Below, piece after piece: positions 6,467 through 8,165 of a stretch of 8,165 nt of DNA (the first letter of the stretch is position 1; each line of letters opens with the position of its first letter). The position numbers and the translations under genes were made by a program. The DNA comes from Treponema sp. Lineage in GTDB: Bacteria; Spirochaetota; Spirochaetia; Treponematales; Breznakiellaceae. The stretch covers positions 1 to 8,165 of the forward strand of contig WRNF01000021.1 of assembly GCA_009776715.1 (NCBI GenBank), given 5' to 3'. A model generated the notes under the pieces. The model had not been told where the DNA came from and ran no database searches. It was given only the letters and a program-made list of their open reading frames with translations.

Positions 6467-7831
6467 ATGAAAATTTTGCCCAATGATTCCACAATTGTGC
6501 AACGTTGGAACAACCGCACTTTATTCAGCCTTTTATGGCCGCTCATCATTGAGCAAATCCTTGCTGTAACCATGGGTACGGTAGACACAATTATGGTAAG
6601 TTACGAAGGAGACTCCGCCATATCTGCCGTAAATATTATTGATCAAATTAACAATCTTTTAATAATTGCTTTTACTGCGCTTTCTACAGGCGGAGCTGTT
6701 GTAGTAAGCCAATACATTGGCAGAAAGGATCATGCCAACACAAGCGTTGCTGCAAAACAGCTTGTGTATATTGTTACCGTTTTTTCCTTGTTTATAATGA
6801 TAATTGCCATGTTTTTTCGTTATAACATTATTTATCTATTTTACGGTAAAATCCCGTTAGATGTATTGGACGGTGCAGGTTCGTATTTTTTAATAACAAG
6901 TTTATCGTATCCGTTTCTTGCAATATACAATGCCAATGCAGCTTTGTACCGTTCTATTGGAAACAGCAAGCTACCAATGCGAATTACCATTTTAATTAAT
7001 ATATTGAATATTGGCGGCAATGCTTTGTTTATTTTTGGCATGAAGATGGGCGTTACCGGGGCTGCCTTGTCCACTTTTTTAAGCAGGGTCATAGCAGCGT
7101 TAATTACTGTATTATTACTGTACCGGGATAATACCAGTCCTATTTCCATCGCAGGCATTCTAAAAATTCGCATAGTCCGTTCAATGGTAAAAAACATTTT
7201 ATACATAGGCATTCCCAATGGAATGGAAAGCTCGTTATTTATGCTGGGAAAACTGCTTACCCAACGCCTTTTTACAATATTCGGGACAGAAGCTATGGCG
7301 GCTAACGCTATAGTAAGCCTTATTAATTCATTTTCATTTATGCCCGGAAACGCATTCGGCCTGGCCTTGCTGACCGTAGTTGGGCAATGCGCCGGTGCTG
7401 GGGATTACAGGGAGGCAAAAAAACAAACATTAAAAATTATGAAATATGCCTATATAACCCTGGGAATAATTAATATTGCAATTTATATTCTTATGGAACC
7501 GATTATTGGCTTATTTATGCTCAGTGCTGAAGCTCAGAGTTACGCAATAGTATTTTTGCAGGTGCATTGCATTTCAATAGCCCTTGGCTGGGCGCTTAGT
7601 TTTACGCTGCCAAATGCGCTGCGGGCCGCAGGCGATGTCCGCTTTGTAATGATTTCCGCTTCTATTTCAATGTGGATTGTCCGTGTCAGCGCATCGTACC
7701 TTTTTGTGTATCTGATTGGGCCGCTAGGGGTTTGGCTGGCCATGGCAGCGGATTTTTTTGTGCGGGGAATGATGTACTACCTTCGCTGGACCGGAGACAG
7801 GTGGATGGAGAAACGGGTTATTCGGCATTGA
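6467..7831 (+). CDS. MATE-family multidrug/cation antiporter
   Basis: A 454-residue inner-membrane transporter of the multidrug and toxic compound extrusion family (NorM/DinF-like), which exports organic cations or other small molecules in exchange for Na+ or H+. The length matches the usual 440-470 residues, and about twelve hydrophobic segments are visible. The two homologous halves each carry the family signature: VVSQYIGR (79-86) in the first and VVGQCAGAGD (304-313) in the second. The conserved proline of the first membrane segment is Pro25, and LRAAGDVRF (385-393) with the following SMWIVR are typical of the second half. The N-terminus is hydrophilic with no cleavable signal. It begins 3 bp after the preceding stop with no strong ribosome site, so translational coupling is likely. 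A rho-independent terminator follows 33 bp downstream. Substrate and coupling ion cannot be read from the sequence. Confidence 0.92.
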   Translation: MKILPNDSTIVQRWNNRTLFSLLWPLIIEQILAVTMGTVDTIMVSYEGDSAISAVNIIDQINNLLIIAFTALSTGGAVVVSQYIGRKDHANTSVAAKQLVYIVTVFSLFIMIIAMFFRYNIIYLFYGKIPLDVLDGAGSYFLITSLSYPFLAIYNANAALYRSIGNSKLPMRITILINILNIGGNALFIFGMKMGVTGAALSTFLSRVIAALITVLLLYRDNTSPISIAGILKIRIVRSMVKNILYIGIPNGMESSLFMLGKLLTQRLFTIFGTEAMAANAIVSLINSFSFMPGNAFGLALLTVVGQCAGAGDYREAKKQTLKIMKYAYITLGIINIAIYILMEPIIGLFMLSAEAQSYAIVFLQVHCISIALGWALSFTLPNALRAAGDVRFVMISASISMWIVRVSASYLFVYLIGPLGVWLAMAADFFVRGMMYYLRWTGDRWMEKRVIRH

Positions 7832-7864
7832 TGCGCTGGCTTGCAGAGGAAAGAAATAATTTTC

Positions 7865-7894
7865 ATGGTAACCTATACTGTTGCCATATTTTTT
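7865..7894 (+). terminator. Rho-independent terminator of the helical-protein/MATE operon
   Basis: ATGGTAAC (7865-7872) pairs with GTTGCCAT (7880-7887) as an 8-bp stem with one G-U wobble and a 7-nt loop. An A and six T follow (7889-7894). The structure works on the plus strand only: on the minus strand the wobble becomes an A-C mismatch and no T run follows. It overlaps the last codons of the convergent amylase-family gene. Confidence 0.7.
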
Positions 7895-8165
7895 AGTATC
7901 CGTACTGAATGAGCATGCAATTGAATATGTTGAGGTGTTAAAATTTGTTCCCCGCTTAATAAATCACAAAACATGCCGCGGCAATAAGTTCCTAAATTTA
8001 TAACATCATCGTTATCAGAAATATTAACAGCCACAAATATTTGCTCATCTTCATATAAACGTTCAAAAATAAACGGACGTTTATATTCCAAATAAATTTG
8101 TTGATATTTACCGTATTTCAATGCTTTTTCTTTTAGCCTTAAATGTGCAAGTTCGCAGATATACC
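7873..8165 (-). CDS. Alpha-amylase family (GH13) protein, C-terminal end only
   Basis: The minus-strand frame is open to the right edge, so only the last 96 or so residues are seen. The TTG at 8119-8121 is an internal leucine codon, not the start. The visible part matches the end of GH13 enzymes: the last helix of the catalytic barrel followed by the small C-terminal beta domain. LAHLRLKEKALKYGKYQ corresponds to the common LRxxxxALxxGxY element, and FERLYEDEQIFVAVNISD to the 'F.R......vvalN.s' strand pair. MFCDLLSGEQ and the closing LHAHSVRIL are also typical. The catalytic residues lie outside the window. Candidates are alpha-glucosidase, cyclomaltodextrinase/neopullulanase or another alpha-glucan hydrolase; the fragment cannot separate these. 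It is convergent with the MATE gene. Confidence 0.75.
   Translation of the reverse strand, partial: YICELAHLRLKEKALKYGKYQQIYLEYKRPFIFERLYEDEQIFVAVNISDNDDVINLGTYCRGMFCDLLSGEQILTPQHIQLHAHSVRILKNMATV

Noticed and set aside
8119..8121. TTG as the start of the small minus-strand gene at the right end
   Set aside because: The residues encoded upstream to the edge continue the GH13 pattern (LAHLRLKEKA), so this is an internal leucine of a truncated gene.

Overview
The window looks like chromosomal DNA from a spirochaete, most likely a Treponema-type organism. This rests on protein character: a large lipoprotein with a loose spirochaetal lipobox and GLUG repeats, a small conserved hypothetical protein of a type I associate with treponemes, and a YifB/ComM homologue. 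There are no rRNA or tRNA genes to confirm it. No insertion sequence, phage gene or CRISPR array is visible. Base composition is uneven: yifB is visibly G+C-richer than the MATE and HAD genes.

Layout, left to right. (1) The 3' part of a HAD-IB phosphatase gene (+ strand), cut by the left edge. (2) A 107-bp convergent gap with two weak terminator-like structures. (3) A very long minus-strand gene for a lipoprotein of about 1135 residues: Phe-rich signal peptide, Ig-like region, then about 14 GLUG repeats. (4) Immediately upstream on the same strand, yifB/comM, an AAA+ Mg-chelatase-like ATPase. (5) A 99-bp divergent intergenic region. (6) A plus-strand two-gene unit: a 197-residue helical protein of unknown function followed after 3 bp by a MATE-family multidrug/cation antiporter, ending in a good rho-independent terminator. 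(7) The 3' end of a minus-strand GH13 alpha-amylase-family gene, cut by the right edge.

The genes do not form one obvious pathway. The best-supported unusual features concern expression. A perfect sigma-70-type promoter (TTGACA, 17-bp spacer, TATAAT) overlaps the stop codon of yifB and would start transcription almost exactly on an ATG of the lipoprotein gene. A second promoter-like pair is placed the same way before the 197-residue protein. Both suggest leaderless messages. The lipoprotein gene also carries two heptanucleotide repeat tracts: one in the signal-peptide codons, where slippage would change the frame, and one between the Ig-like region and the GLUG array. I see no convincing new multi-gene system; the helical-protein/MATE pair and the putatively switchable lipoprotein are the best leads.
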